DNA of 64,000 nucleotides from Marinomonas sp. CT5 (GTDB lineage: Bacteria > Pseudomonadota > Gammaproteobacteria > Pseudomonadales > Marinomonadaceae), in NCBI RefSeq assembly GCF_018336975.1, contig NZ_CP025572.1, positions 3,809,030-3,873,029 on the forward strand, in the 5' to 3' direction. Positions 9,568 through 18,581 of this stretch are shown here, one piece after another (position 1 is the stretch's first letter; every line of letters starts with the position of its first letter). Under the pieces are notes generated by a model, which saw nothing but the letters and a program-made list of their open reading frames with translations, was not told the DNA's origin and searched no databases. The translations under genes were made by a program, and so were the position numbers.

Positions 9568-10944
9568 TTAAATTCCGCCATGTGTGAGCTTGGCAGGATC
9601 TAACAAAGCCAATAGCGCTTCTCTATCTAACTCGGTTTCCTCTTCTGCCACATCCACTACTGGACGACCTTCTTTGTACGCTTTTTTGGCAATTTCAGCC
9701 GCTTTTCCATAACCAATAATCGGATTAAGTGCCGTGACCAAAATAGGGTTGCGATGTAAGGCTTGGTTTAGTTTGTCTTCATTAACCGTTAGTGTTGCTA
9801 TCGCGTTATCCGCCAATACTTGTCCACTATTCGCCAATAACTTAATACTGTTCAGTAAATTCTTAGCAATCATAGGAAGCATAACATTTAGTTCAAAATT
9901 CCCAGATTGTCCACCAATGGTAATCGCCGCGTCATTGCCAATCACTTGTGCTGCGACCATGGCTGTGGCTTCTGGAATCACAGGGTTCACTTTACCTGGC
10001 ATAATAGAAGAGCCTGGTTGTAAGGCTTGCAATGAAATTTCTCCCAAGCCAGCCAATGGACCAGAATTCATCCAACGCAGATCATTGGCAATTTTCATAT
10101 AGGTCACGGCAACCGCTTTTAGCTGACCAGATAAAGCAACGGCTGTATCTTGAGATCCTATCAGTGCGAAAAAGTTCTCTCCCTTGCTAAAAGTCACATT
10201 GGTTAAGTCCGATAATTCTCTGGCAAATGCCTCAGCAAACTCTGGATGCGCATTAATGCCCGTACCTACCGCAGTACCACCCTGCGCCAATTGAGTCGTT
10301 TTGTTCTCCAGATAAGTTAAGTTATCGATATGGTCTTGCAGCTGAGCGGCCCAAGCATGAAAAGTTTGGTCTAACCGAACTGGCATGGCATCCATTAAAT
10401 GGGTGCGACCAGTTTTGGTATAACCCGCCAAAGCATCGCCTTTTTCAATAATGGTGTCTTTCAAATGCACTAAAGCGGGTAATAAATGGCCGGTTAATTC
10501 TAATGTTGCACTCACATGAATCGCGCTAGGAATAACGTCATTACTGCTTTGACCATAGTTCACATGATCATTAGGATTCACCGTGTCACCAAGATGCGAA
10601 CTTGCTAATGTTGCAATGACTTCATTCGCATTCATGTTCGAACTCGTGCCTGACCCCGTTTGATAAACATCCACAGGAAAATGCTGCATAAGGTCTTCAG
10701 AATCTAGTAACTCATCACAAGCCGCTTGAATGGCTTCAGACATTTCAGGCGTTAGGCATTCAAGGGATTTATTAGCGCGAGCGGCGGCGGATTTTATTAA
10801 GATAAGAGAACGAATAAAGGCTTCAGGAAGAGGTTCATCGCTAATAGGAAAGTTGTTTATGGCCCGTTGAGTTTGGGCTCCGTAAAGGGCTTTTGCTGGG
10901 ACTTCTAACTCCCCCATACTGTCTTTTTCAATACGCGTTTTCAT
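9568..10944 (-). CDS. fumC: Fumarate hydratase class II
   Basis: A 458-residue class II fumarase (fumarate to malate) that needs no iron-sulfur cluster. Marks: GxSGTSSNMNANEVIA, NYGQSSNDVIPSAIHV, TGRTHLMDAMPV and the family signature GSSIMPGKVNPVIPE. It is the second gene after a small FagA-like gene with two Fur-box-like sequences at the promoter. That arrangement matches the iron-repressed fagA-fumC operon of Pseudomonas, in which iron-free fumarase replaces the iron enzymes under starvation. The gap to the upstream gene is 15 bp. Confidence 0.97.
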   Translation of the reverse strand: MKTRIEKDSMGELEVPAKALYGAQTQRAINNFPISDEPLPEAFIRSLILIKSAAARANKSLECLTPEMSEAIQAACDELLDSEDLMQHFPVDVYQTGSGTSSNMNANEVIATLASSHLGDTVNPNDHVNYGQSSNDVIPSAIHVSATLELTGHLLPALVHLKDTIIEKGDALAGYTKTGRTHLMDAMPVRLDQTFHAWAAQLQDHIDNLTYLENKTTQLAQGGTAVGTGINAHPEFAEAFARELSDLTNVTFSKGENFFALIGSQDTAVALSGQLKAVAVTYMKIANDLRWMNSGPLAGLGEISLQALQPGSSIMPGKVNPVIPEATAMVAAQVIGNDAAITIGGQSGNFELNVMLPMIAKNLLNSIKLLANSGQVLADNAIATLTVNEDKLNQALHRNPILVTALNPIIGYGKAAEIAKKAYKEGRPVVDVAEEETELDREALLALLDPAKLTHGGI

Positions 10945-10959
10945 AAGTATAAGAATTCC

Positions 10960-11316
10960 TTATTGTTCAAAAGAAGAAATAAAGTAATGACTCAGAACTC
11001 GCAAGTTATGCTCCATCTTGAAATAATTCTTAGCATCTTGATACGTTACAATTAAACGCTTTAGGTGTGATAAAGGCAAATACACCTTGTCTAGACAGGT
11101 TTGACGCCAGTGAGTCGCGACACTGGTATCACAAACCGTATCCAGCAATACGTTAAACACTCTTTGATACAATAAAGTTGCATCGGTAATACTTAGTCGC
11201 TCGGCATACTCTTCTGTTAAATTTAAGTAGTGATAGAGCACTTCTGGAGAATCTGCACACTGTCCACCCTGAATAGTTTGCTCAAGTACTGAAAATGGCA
11301 CCAAATAATGACTCAT
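10960..11316 (-). CDS. fagA: FagA-like small protein of the Fur-controlled fumC operon
   Basis: A 118-residue protein with no clear catalytic motif. The order (Fur-type promoter, small gene, fumC) and the block LLYQRVFNVLLDTVC...HWRQTCLDKVYLPL suggest the FagA protein that precedes fumC in pseudomonads; its function is not known. The longest frame starts at TTG 11385, but that TTG belongs to a TTGACA -35 box and the frame then runs through the Fur site. ATG at 11316, with AGAGG eight bases upstream, is the sensible start. I am sure of the gene, less of the name. Confidence 0.6.
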   Translation of the reverse strand: MSHYLVPFSVLEQTIQGGQCADSPEVLYHYLNLTEEYAERLSITDATLLYQRVFNVLLDTVCDTSVATHWRQTCLDKVYLPLSHLKRLIVTYQDAKNYFKMEHNLRVLSHYFISSFEQ

Positions 11317-11342
11317 CTCGTCAACCTCTAAAGAATACAAAT

Positions 11343-11361
11343 GATAACTATTATCAATAAT
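11343..11361 (-). promoter_or_regulatory. Fur box over the -10 of the fagA-fumC promoter
   Basis: Read on the minus strand this 19-mer contains GATAATAGTTATC and matches the Fur consensus at 14 of 19 positions. It overlaps the -10 box, so iron-bound Fur would block transcription. Confidence 0.65.
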
Positions 11362-11385
11362 GTGTAGTAAGACAGCATCTGTCAA
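11357..11385 (-). promoter_or_regulatory. Sigma-70 promoter of fagA-fumC
   Basis: A consensus TTGACA at 11385-11380, a 17-base spacer and CATTAT at 11362-11357 form a good promoter about 40 bases before the fagA start codon. Confidence 0.7.
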
Positions 11386-11391
11386 GCTATT

Positions 11392-11410
11392 GATAACGAT
11401 TCCTATTAAA
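11392..11410 (-). promoter_or_regulatory. Second Fur-box-like site upstream of fagA
   Basis: On the minus strand the 19-mer ends in AATCGTTATC and matches the Fur consensus at 13 of 19 positions; it lies just upstream of the -35 box. Confidence 0.45.
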
Positions 11411-11471
11411 ATTTACTCTTTCCAAAGTTTAGGTTGACAGAAGTCATGACATTGCCAAATCCAAAAATACA

Positions 11472-11507
11472 AAAGCCCCTGTTACGTCTTCCATAACAAG
11501 GGCTTTA
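11472..11507 (-). terminator. Terminator after slyD
   Basis: AAAGCCCCTGTTA pairs with TAACAAGGGCTTT with one mismatch. On the minus strand the stem is followed by a T-rich tail. It begins just past the slyD stop codon. Confidence 0.75.
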
Positions 11508-11534
11508 TGAAGCAATACCTAATGAGCTTGGCTC

Positions 11535-12014
11535 TTAGTGGTGATGACCACCGACACCGTGTGCATGTCCGTGAGCAATTTCATCGTTCGTTGCTTCACG
11601 AGAGTCAACAATTTGAATATTGAACGTTAGGTCTTTACCAGACAATGGGTGATTTAAGTCCACAGTAGCGTGTTTTAAGCCAACTTTTACCACCGTTACC
11701 TGACGCATACCTTTGTCCGTTTGCACCATAGCAACCATGCCCGCTTTCCAGCGTTTTGCCCCTTGCAAATGTTTTACCGGCACTTGCTGCTGACGATCTT
11801 CATGGCGTTCACCGTAAGCATCGGCACAAGGCACAGTGACTTCGAACTCATCACCAACTTCTTTACCTTCCATAGCTTTTTCAAGCCCTGGAATAACGTT
11901 GCCGTGGCCATGTAAGTAAGCCGCTGGATCTTTACCCGCAGAGGTTTCGATCAAATCTTCGCCATGACGCAAAGTATAGTGAAATTGAACGACTTGATTG
12001 TCTGCAATCGACAT
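11535..12014 (-). CDS. slyD: FKBP-type peptidyl-prolyl isomerase, SlyD type
   Basis: A 159-residue SlyD-family chaperone and prolyl isomerase of the cytoplasm. The FKBP domain opens with VVQFHYTLRHGEDLIETS, the inserted IF flap lies around residues 70-125 (YGERHEDRQQQVPVKHL to the LNHPLSGKDL strand), and the tail is short and histidine-rich (HGHAHGVGGHHH) as in metal-binding SlyD. In E. coli the long tail delivers nickel to hydrogenase; this short tail fits the smaller SlyD-like proteins. GAGGAAA precedes the ATG. It is a single-gene unit. Confidence 0.9.
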   Translation of the reverse strand: MSIADNQVVQFHYTLRHGEDLIETSAGKDPAAYLHGHGNVIPGLEKAMEGKEVGDEFEVTVPCADAYGERHEDRQQQVPVKHLQGAKRWKAGMVAMVQTDKGMRQVTVVKVGLKHATVDLNHPLSGKDLTFNIQIVDSREATNDEIAHGHAHGVGGHHH

Positions 12015-12125
12015 GCTGTTTCCTCATTTTTAATCAATAATTAAGCACTGATACTTAGTGTATCCGCTTAGATAATATCGGGGCATTATAGTGATTATGG
12101 TGCAACTTACCTAGAGCCCCTTTTA

Positions 12126-12716
12126 TTAAAAAATAGAAAGCTCTAAGGAGCCTTCTTTAACAATAATGTCTTTTACTAAAAACGCAGCGGTTTTCTCAAA
12201 CGGAGAATGGTTCAACACGTATACAGGATGCTGATCGAAATACTTAACCAAGGCAATTTCAAAATCATCATGCAAAGAACCCAAAGTAGAGCGCAGCATT
12301 TTATCGTTAAAACTCGAGCCTTCCACCTCGATTTTCGTAATTTTGGGTGCTACTAAGTACAAGCGATCCTCTTCAATTCGCACACCAGATTCAAAGGAAG
12401 GGTTTACTTTAGTCGTTAAAGAAAATGCTTGGCCGAATGCGCTTAACGTACCAGTCATTTTACCAATCAAATCAACCAATACTAAGCCACCATCGCGTTC
12501 CGTAAAATCGATATGTGCAGACGTCACCACAAAGTCTAGATTCAGCGTATTACCATCTAAGGTAAGCTGGATATGATTTTCTTGTGGTTGAGCCAATTGT
12601 TTTGCAACTTCTTTATTAACATCCTCCTCGCTAACACGAAAACTGTTACAACCTGCCAATAATACAGATGTAGTTATCAATAATAGGGTCACAATAGGGC
12701 GAGTAAACTTAAGCAT
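12126..12716 (-). CDS. DUF1439 lipoprotein
   Basis: A 196-residue lipoprotein of the DUF1439 (YceB-like) family. The signal peptide ends in a lipobox (LLAGC), which makes the cysteine the lipidated first residue. The body has the family pattern of alternating strands (LTLDGNTLNLDFVVTSAHIDF, then LVDLIGKMTGTLSAFGQAF). Its function is not known; it sits at the outer or inner membrane face of the periplasm. The longest frame begins at GTG 12731, but ATG 12716 with GGAG upstream fits better. It overlaps the end of the MscS gene by 8 bp, so the two are cotranscribed. Confidence 0.85.
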   Translation of the reverse strand: MLKFTRPIVTLLLITTSVLLAGCNSFRVSEEDVNKEVAKQLAQPQENHIQLTLDGNTLNLDFVVTSAHIDFTERDGGLVLVDLIGKMTGTLSAFGQAFSLTTKVNPSFESGVRIEEDRLYLVAPKITKIEVEGSSFNDKMLRSTLGSLHDDFEIALVKYFDQHPVYVLNHSPFEKTAAFLVKDIIVKEGSLELSIF

Positions 12717-13584
12717 TTTTTGTCGCTCCACTATTACTCATGTCCCGTCTTTCATACCAAAATCGCATAAAATCCTCAGTAACTTTTTGTTCTATTTCAA
12801 CAGCTTCATCGGTGGGACAAAAAAGAGACACTGTAAAAACATTAAACCCTTCAGGTGTAGTAGTTATTCTGACTCGCGGCTCTGGGCCAGAAATTTTGAT
12901 ATCCAACCGCTTTTCTATCAGACTGTTATAGCGAATAGCAACTTCATGAAAGTGCTCACTATATTGACGAATTTTATCAAGAATCTGTTCTTTTATAGTA
13001 AACAGATTTACATCATCAACCGCTCGAGAGATAGAAAAAGTATGGGTAACATATCGACGCATATAATTTAAATTTTGTACGGTATGTAATAACAAAACAC
13101 TATTAGGAACTACTGTCGTACGACCAGTATATGTATAGCTCCCGCCCTTCAAGTCAACTTCAAATAATGTCGTTGAAAGCCAATCACTGTCCGTTACTTC
13201 CCCTTCATAATTAGCAATACGTATCCAGTCTCCCACTTGGTAAGGACGTGTACTTGCTCGATAAAAAGCCCCCACGATACAAGCGATAAACTCTTTTGTC
13301 GCGATAACCAAAGCCACCATAAAAGCAGCAATCGAAATAGCAATATTCTGCAGTTCCGATGACCAAATCAGAACCATACCGACAACCAAAAGCAGATTAA
13401 ATATGTTATCGGCGGCATTAATTCTTTGACGTTTTTTATCGTGTTCTATCTTTTGATTAAGTCGAATGGCGCGCTTAGTGTAACGTCGAACAATGTAAGA
13501 CAATAAAATCCAAGCGACTGTTAAAACAATCTCAACATGATCCATCAGAATGGAAATATCTAATTGGGAAAAATCGACAGGCAT
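12709..13584 (-). CDS. Small-conductance mechanosensitive channel (MscS family)
   Basis: A 291-residue MscS-type channel that opens under membrane tension and releases solutes on osmotic downshock. Three membrane segments are visible near residues 13-33, 58-76 and 80-110, the last being the pore helix, followed by the beta domain motif RPYQVGDWIRIANYEGEV and the GRTTVVPNS strand of the cage. It is short and belongs to the minimal MscS group. The downstream DUF1439 lipoprotein gene overlaps its end. The start ATG has GGAAA upstream. It is divergent from yebG. Confidence 0.9.
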   Translation of the reverse strand: MPVDFSQLDISILMDHVEIVLTVAWILLSYIVRRYTKRAIRLNQKIEHDKKRQRINAADNIFNLLLVVGMVLIWSSELQNIAISIAAFMVALVIATKEFIACIVGAFYRASTRPYQVGDWIRIANYEGEVTDSDWLSTTLFEVDLKGGSYTYTGRTTVVPNSVLLLHTVQNLNYMRRYVTHTFSISRAVDDVNLFTIKEQILDKIRQYSEHFHEVAIRYNSLIEKRLDIKISGPEPRVRITTTPEGFNVFTVSLFCPTDEAVEIEQKVTEDFMRFWYERRDMSNSGATKNA

Positions 13585-13672
13585 AGCAGTGTTTCCTTTA
13601 TCAAGACCGCCACTTTAACAATCATTATGAAGATCAACAAACAAAAAGCACTAGACAAAGATTGAAAAACAA

Positions 13673-13688
13673 CTGTATATTTATACAG
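13673..13688 (+). promoter_or_regulatory. LexA box of yebG
   Basis: CTGTATATTTATACAG is a full CTGT-N8-ACAG SOS box, 23 bases before the yebG start codon, which places it over the core promoter. Confidence 0.92.
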
Positions 13689-13710
13689 TATTATTTTCAC
13701 GAGGTGGATT

Positions 13711-14133
13711 ATGCCTGTAATTATAAAATATGTTGTAGAACGCGATGGAATCGAAAAAATGACATTCACTTCCAAAACAGAAGCCGATGCGTACGATAAA
13801 TTGCTAGAGACCGCAGAATCACTGTATGAAATCTTAGATCAAAGCGAATTAGCTGGAGACCATAGCCAAAAAGAAGCGCTTTCTATGTATTTAGCAGAAA
13901 ATAAAGATTCTCTGTTGAATATTTTAGGCAACAAAAAGAAAAGCCCCCAAAAAGCGAAAAAAACCAATAGCAAAAACAGTAGCGCTCAACTTGACTTAAC
14001 AGAGCCATCTGCAAAAAAAACGCTAGAAGACTTAGTGATTGAGCCTGATGAAGATATGGTTTACGAGGAAGATGAAAGCACAGTTGTGTTTGATGACGAG
14101 CTAACCGATTACCGTGAGAGTGATGCCGCGTAA
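13711..14133 (+). CDS. yebG: YebG-family DNA-damage-inducible protein
   Basis: A 140-residue protein whose first ~75 residues match E. coli YebG: IKYVVERDGIEKMTFTSK, EADAYDKLLETAE, and KEALSMYLAENKDSLLNIL. The remainder is a low-complexity tail, first basic (KKKSPQKAKKTNSKNSS) then acidic (EPDEDMVYEEDESTVVFDDE), longer than in E. coli. YebG is an SOS gene of unclear function, and a canonical LexA box lies directly upstream here. ACGAGGTGG precedes the ATG. Single-gene unit, divergent from the MscS gene. Confidence 0.92.
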   Translation: MPVIIKYVVERDGIEKMTFTSKTEADAYDKLLETAESLYEILDQSELAGDHSQKEALSMYLAENKDSLLNILGNKKKSPQKAKKTNSKNSSAQLDLTEPSAKKTLEDLVIEPDEDMVYEEDESTVVFDDELTDYRESDAA

Positions 14134-14180
14134 TGCGACATCACTTGATCTGAGTTTGATGAAAGTTCAGCGAAACACGA

Positions 14181-14441
14181 CTACTTTTGGCCTTTGTTGG
14201 CACGTATTTTATATTGTGTCTTGCAGTATCCACGAGAGATTTCGGGGTTACGCAATGCCAAATGCTTACTAACACGGCCAGAAACTCGTGCTCGCCAATT
14301 TCGAAACGATTTTGGCTTAAGATTCGCCCGCATCAACAAAATCACATCAGACTCTGATAACCCATAAAGCATTTGAATGGCTTCGAATAGAGTACGATCT
14401 TCCCAAGCCATTTCGATAATCCGTGAAGTATCAGTCGTCAC
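14181..14441 (-). CDS. TIGR03643/DUF2805-family protein
   Basis: An 86-residue protein of the TIGR03643 family (DUF2805), recognised by RIIEMAWEDRTLFEAIQMLYG and the KSFRNWRARVSGRVSKHL helix. These are small basic proteins of unknown function found widely in marine bacteria. It is convergent with yebG and followed by a short gap to the amino-acid transporter operon, which reads on the same strand toward it; it has its own upstream spacer of 73 bp. Confidence 0.85.
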   Translation of the reverse strand: MTTDTSRIIEMAWEDRTLFEAIQMLYGLSESDVILLMRANLKPKSFRNWRARVSGRVSKHLALRNPEISRGYCKTQYKIRANKGQK

Positions 14442-14514
14442 AAGAGCCCCTTAATTCGTTACGATAAAGGATCTTATACGTCATATTTCAACAAAAAGAT
14501 CAACGCTTGTATCG

Positions 14515-15261
14515 TTACAAGACTTGACCAAGAAAGCGCTGAAGCCGCGGATTGTCAGAACTAAAAAAGCGCTCAGGGCTTTCTTCAAACACTAACTCAC
14601 CATCTTCCATGAACACCACACGATCAGCCACTTCACGCGCGAACCCCATTTCATGAGTTACAACCACCATGGTCATGCCATCGCTCGCAAGGCGCTTCAT
14701 TACGTCCAATACTTCCCCCACCATTTCGGGATCAAGCGCACTGGTTGGCTCATCAAATAACATAATTTTAGGGTGCATGGCCAACGCACGTGCGATAGCG
14801 ACACGCTGCTGCTGACCTCCAGATAAACGTGATGGATAGTGACTCATTCGCTCAGCCAGACCGACTTTTTCAAGCAATTCCCGGCCTTCTTGCTCTGCAA
14901 CATCACGCGGCTTTTTCTTTACCTTAATAGGCGATAAAGCCACATTGCCAAGTGCCGTCTTGTGCGGAAATAAGTTGAAAGACTGAAATACCATGCCGAC
15001 TTCTTCACGCACTTTATTAATATTCGTTTTACGATCTGTCAGGCTCACTTTATCAATATGAATGGTGCCACCAGAAATGCTTTCCAATTGATTCAAAGTG
15101 CGTAGGAAGGTTGACTTACCAGAGCCACTCGGGCCAATGATCACCACCACTTCACCACGATTCACATCAAGTGAGACATTTTTTAAAGCATGACAACCAT
15201 TCGAATAGATTTTTTCAATATTACGAGCTTGAATAATGCTCTTATCGGTCAAATTAGTCAC
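14515..15261 (-). CDS. Polar amino-acid ABC transporter, ATP-binding protein
   Basis: A 248-residue ATPase of the GlnQ/HisP group that powers import of an amino acid. Walker [13 protein letters not shown]-loop [11 protein letters not shown], signature [15 protein letters not shown], Walker [15 protein letters not shown] and the switch histidine VVTHEMGFA are all present. The longest frame starts at TTG 15282; GTG at 15261, which has AGAGG upstream and overlaps the permease stop by 8 bp, gives the usual start and implies coupled translation. It is the last gene of the substrate-binding protein, permease, ATPase operon. Confidence 0.9.
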   Translation of the reverse strand: MTNLTDKSIIQARNIEKIYSNGCHALKNVSLDVNRGEVVVIIGPSGSGKSTFLRTLNQLESISGGTIHIDKVSLTDRKTNINKVREEVGMVFQSFNLFPHKTALGNVALSPIKVKKKPRDVAEQEGRELLEKVGLAERMSHYPSRLSGGQQQRVAIARALAMHPKIMLFDEPTSALDPEMVGEVLDVMKRLASDGMTMVVVTHEMGFAREVADRVVFMEDGELVFEESPERFFSSDNPRLQRFLGQVL

Positions 15262-16198
15262 TGGCAGATAACCTCTTTTCAAGACGCTGAACAGCCCAAG
15301 ACAAAGCGCCTGTTAATACTAAATACATCAGTGCAACAGCAAACCACACTTCAAAGGGAGCAAAGGTAGAACTCACCACTTCACGACCTGCTTTGGTTAA
15401 ATCAGTAATCGAAATAACCGACACTAATGATGAGTCTTTAATGAGATTAATAAACTGCCCAGCCATTGGAGGCAAGGTTCGCTTGAAAGCCTGCGGCAAA
15501 ATAACATTAACCATCGCTTGTACGTAATTCATGCCTAAGCTTCGTGCGGCTTCCATTTGCCCTGGACTGATTGACTGAATGCCAGATCGCACAATTTCAG
15601 CAATATAAGCCCCTGTAAAAACAGATAAAGCGGCCACCCCAGCGGTAAATCGGTCAAGATTCAACACGGTACCAATGAAAAAGTAAAAGATAAAAATCTG
15701 CACAAGTAACGGCGTACCACGAATTAACTCGATGTAGGTTACAGACAAATAGCGCAGCACAGGGTTGTTCGATATTCGCGCTAAGCCCGTAAACAAGCCA
15801 ATCACCACAGCAAAAGCGAGGGATACGACAGACAACTGTAATGTCATCAGTAGCCCCCAAGTAAGCGGGCCAATGTTCCAATTCTCTACTTCAACAAGAG
15901 AATCCCCCTCAAAGACCAAATCCCCATTATTGACCAGCAATTTATCATATTTGGTGATAACCAAAGGATCGTCACCGTAGTCGGACTCAACAATCAACTT
16001 CCCCTTTTCAACCATGGCGGTTCCATCAAAGGGAGACCGAACCGTTGTCGCTTCCGTATTAATGATGTACTGCGGAACACGCTCCCAGCGCCAGGTGTAG
16101 TCTATACTTTTACTGCTGGCATAAATGCCAAAGCCAAGTCCTATAATGATAAGGACAAAGACCGCTCTCCAAAAAAGCAGGTGAGATTGTTTTTCCAT
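15254..16198 (-). CDS. Polar amino-acid ABC transporter, permease, with extra periplasmic domain
   Basis: A 314-residue permease of the His/Glu/Gln/Arg family. The C-terminal ~200 residues are a normal permease with the EAA-type loop ([23 protein letters not shown]). The first ~110 residues are not typical: one membrane helix (near 9-27), then about 80 residues outside, containing [13 protein letters not shown] and [20 protein letters not shown], which resemble the two halves of a lipoyl/biotinyl-like sandwich. The partner substrate-binding gene lies upstream behind an attenuating hairpin. The substrate is not determined. Confidence 0.88.
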   Translation of the reverse strand: MEKQSHLLFWRAVFVLIIIGLGFGIYASSKSIDYTWRWERVPQYIINTEATTVRSPFDGTAMVEKGKLIVESDYGDDPLVITKYDKLLVNNGDLVFEGDSLVEVENWNIGPLTWGLLMTLQLSVVSLAFAVVIGLFTGLARISNNPVLRYLSVTYIELIRGTPLLVQIFIFYFFIGTVLNLDRFTAGVAALSVFTGAYIAEIVRSGIQSISPGQMEAARSLGMNYVQAMVNVILPQAFKRTLPPMAGQFINLIKDSSLVSVISITDLTKAGREVVSSTFAPFEVWFAVALMYLVLTGALSWAVQRLEKRLSASD

Positions 16199-16243
16199 CG
16201 ATGAGAATTTCCCCGTCGTGAGTGTAGATCTAGTAGGGTCAAC

Positions 16244-16275
16244 AAAAAGTGGCGCTCAGTTGCGCCACTTTTAAT
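16244..16275 (-). terminator. Intra-operon terminator/attenuator after the binding-protein gene
   Basis: AAAGTGGCGC and GCGCCACTTT form a perfect stem with a six-base loop, and on the minus strand a T-run follows. Lying between the binding protein and permease genes it should let more binding protein than membrane components be made. Confidence 0.8.
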
Positions 16276-16287
16276 CTAACTATGGTG

Positions 16288-17094
16288 TTATTGGATGTTG
16301 CTAATCCAAGCGTTGCTAGCAAACCATTTTTTATAAATTTTATCGTAAGTACCGTCACCTTTAATTTGTGCGAGGTAGTTATTCAGAAAATTCATGAAAT
16401 CTGGATCACCTTTGCGAATCGCAAATCCCAGTGGCTCGTATGTAAAAGACTCATCTAAGTGAACGACTTTGCCTTTATTTTGTGCAGAATAAATCGCGTT
16501 ATAAGGCAAATCATATACAAAGGCATCCGCGTTACCATTGATTACTTCAAGTACGCCTTCTGACTCGGTTTCAAATAAGTTCAACTTCGCTTTGCTCATG
16601 TAGCGTTTTACTGCGTAATCCGATGTCGCCCCCAATTTGGTTGCGATAGTGTATTTTGCGTTGTTCAAGTCACGATAGTTGGTCACTTTACCTTCTAGCT
16701 TAGGGCTTAACAGAATCGTTTGACCAACCACGATGTAGGGATCAGTAAAGTTCACTTTCAAGTTACGTTCAGGGGTAATAGTCATACCCGAAATGATGAT
16801 GTCACATTTATCCGTCAACAACGCAGGGATAATGCCATCCCATGCCGTATTACGAATGTCTAATTTTACGCCCATCGCTTTGGCCATGGTTTTCGCAATA
16901 TCCACATCAAAACCAACGATATTGCCTCTTTTATCACGCATATCAAAAGGCATATAACCGGCTTCTGCACATACTCGAAGCTCACCACGTTTAAGCACTT
17001 GGTTTAGTGTCGACTTTTCCCACAGATCATTATCTGACGCTGATGCCAGCGTTGCTCCACACAAAGCCAATGCGGTGATTAACATTTTTTTCAT
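16288..17094 (-). CDS. Polar amino-acid ABC transporter, substrate-binding protein
   Basis: A 268-residue periplasmic binding protein of family 3. A signal peptide (MKKMLITALALCGATLASA) precedes LNQVLKRGELRVCAEAGYMPF, the FDVDIAKTMAKAMGV segment and the ligand-site block DIIISGMTITPERNLKVNFT. The arginine in TPERN binds the amino-acid carboxylate in this family. It is the promoter-proximal gene of the three-gene transporter and sits beside a decayed sulfur amino-acid gene, so a sulfur amino acid is possible as ligand but is only an inference. Confidence 0.92.
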   Translation of the reverse strand: MKKMLITALALCGATLASASDNDLWEKSTLNQVLKRGELRVCAEAGYMPFDMRDKRGNIVGFDVDIAKTMAKAMGVKLDIRNTAWDGIIPALLTDKCDIIISGMTITPERNLKVNFTDPYIVVGQTILLSPKLEGKVTNYRDLNNAKYTIATKLGATSDYAVKRYMSKAKLNLFETESEGVLEVINGNADAFVYDLPYNAIYSAQNKGKVVHLDESFTYEPLGFAIRKGDPDFMNFLNNYLAQIKGDGTYDKIYKKWFASNAWISNIQ

Positions 17095-17267
17095 TCTTAT
17101 CTGTCCCCAGTTTTTTTAAAACAAACCCTAATCTGCTTTCGTTGCAATACTCGAACGCCATTTTCTCGCGGCGCATCATACAGGAGTTCGCCGTAGCCGT
17201 CCCTAGCGAAACATTAATGACCCCCTACGTATTTTTCATTTACTCAAAATTCAGCCAAAACTTTTCT

Positions 17268-18360
17268 CTAGACCATTACCGTTCTGACTCGATCAAACGC
17301 TTGCTGTAAATCTGCAATTAAATCGTCTGTGTCTTCAATTCCCACAGATATACGCACAAGACCTTCTGAAATCCCCAGCGCCAACCGCTCTTCTAACGTA
17401 TTCTCAACATGGCTTGTGGTCCTAGCTGGCCCATAAATGGTCTCAACCGCACCTAAATAAATTGCCGGCACAATGAGCGAACTGTAATTGCGGAAGTAAA
17501 ACCGTCACGACCTCAATTCCCCCCAATAAAACAAAACTCACAATGGCACCACACAAGCGATTTGATGATTTGAGTGACTTGATAGACCTAGATAATTGAC
17601 GGCTTCTACCAAAGACTCAGTTAATAAATATTCAGCAATCGCTTGGGCTTTGCCATCAACTCTTCGGAACCACAAACCAAGCCGCCCATAGCATCGGCAT
17701 GACCACTTAAGAACTTGGTCGCACTATGAACTACAATATCAACGCCCAACGCCAAAGGACTTTGATTCAATGGTGTGGCAAACGTATTATCCGCAATCAC
17801 CAAAGCTCCCTCTGTTTTAGCGGCGGCGACAAGACGTTTTATATCAACAATTTTTAATGTTGGATTCGTAGGCTTTTCCAGATATAAGACATCACAACCT
17901 TTGGCAATCTCTTCTTCGATTTGCTCATGACTATGGGTTTCGCAAAGCGTAACGCTCACCCCATGCGCGGTAAAATTTCTTCAAAAACTTTATTAGTGCC
18001 ACCGTAACTGCCTTTCGTTGACACGACTCGGCAACCATTCGACAAAAAGGTATAAAACACGCTACTGATCGCCGCCATGCCAGTACTAAAAGCAACCGCT
18101 GAATCAGCGTTTTCTAAACCACAAATCTTCGCTTCTAAGGTTTCTGCGGTAGGGTTGCTCATTCTGCTATAAATAAAACCGGGGGTTGTCCCCAAAGCAA
18201 CGTCGTACCATTCATCGACATCTTGGTAGCCATAAGCAGCACTGGTGACAATAGGCGTTTGTGTCGCACGATAAAGGTATTGGTCTTGCTCGCCACTTCA
18301 TACAGAACGAGTTCCATTGCCAACTTGATCAAACGCCAACTTCGTCATTTTATTGCTCAT
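17268..18360 (-). pseudogene. Decayed cystathionine gamma-synthase/lyase-family gene
   Basis: A broken PLP enzyme of sulfur amino-acid metabolism, readable in pieces. From ATG 18360 the frame gives MSNKMTKLAFDQVGNGTRSV and then TGA at 18300-18298. Reading resumes with QTPIVTSAAYGYQD, PGFIYSRMSNPT (to 17956), shifts frame, continues with VLYLEKPTNPTLKI and the PLP lysine motif HSATKFLSGHAD, and stops at 17621. The C-terminal part (ARTTSHVENTLEERLALG, GLVRISVGIEDTDDLIADL) is in a third frame at 17471-17268. At least one stop and two or more frameshifts make it non-functional. Confidence 0.9.
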
Positions 18361-18581
18361 TACAGATATCTCGCTATCAATGGCCAAACAGCCAATACAA
18401 TTTCTAATGGCTTTCACTATAGCCAAACCATGAAATTGCGAGAAATCATCTAATCCTGCACTAAGGGTCGGTTTTTTAATGGATAAAAATCAAGAAACAG
18501 CAGCATAAAACACTTTCCCCCTTACTTAAAACTACATAGAATCACGCTGCTTTTACACAATCATAAGGGATAGGGAATTAT

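Noticed and set aside
11316..11385. Extended N-terminus of the FagA-like protein from TTG 11385
   Set aside because: The TTG is the first part of a consensus -35 box and the frame crosses the -10 and the Fur site.
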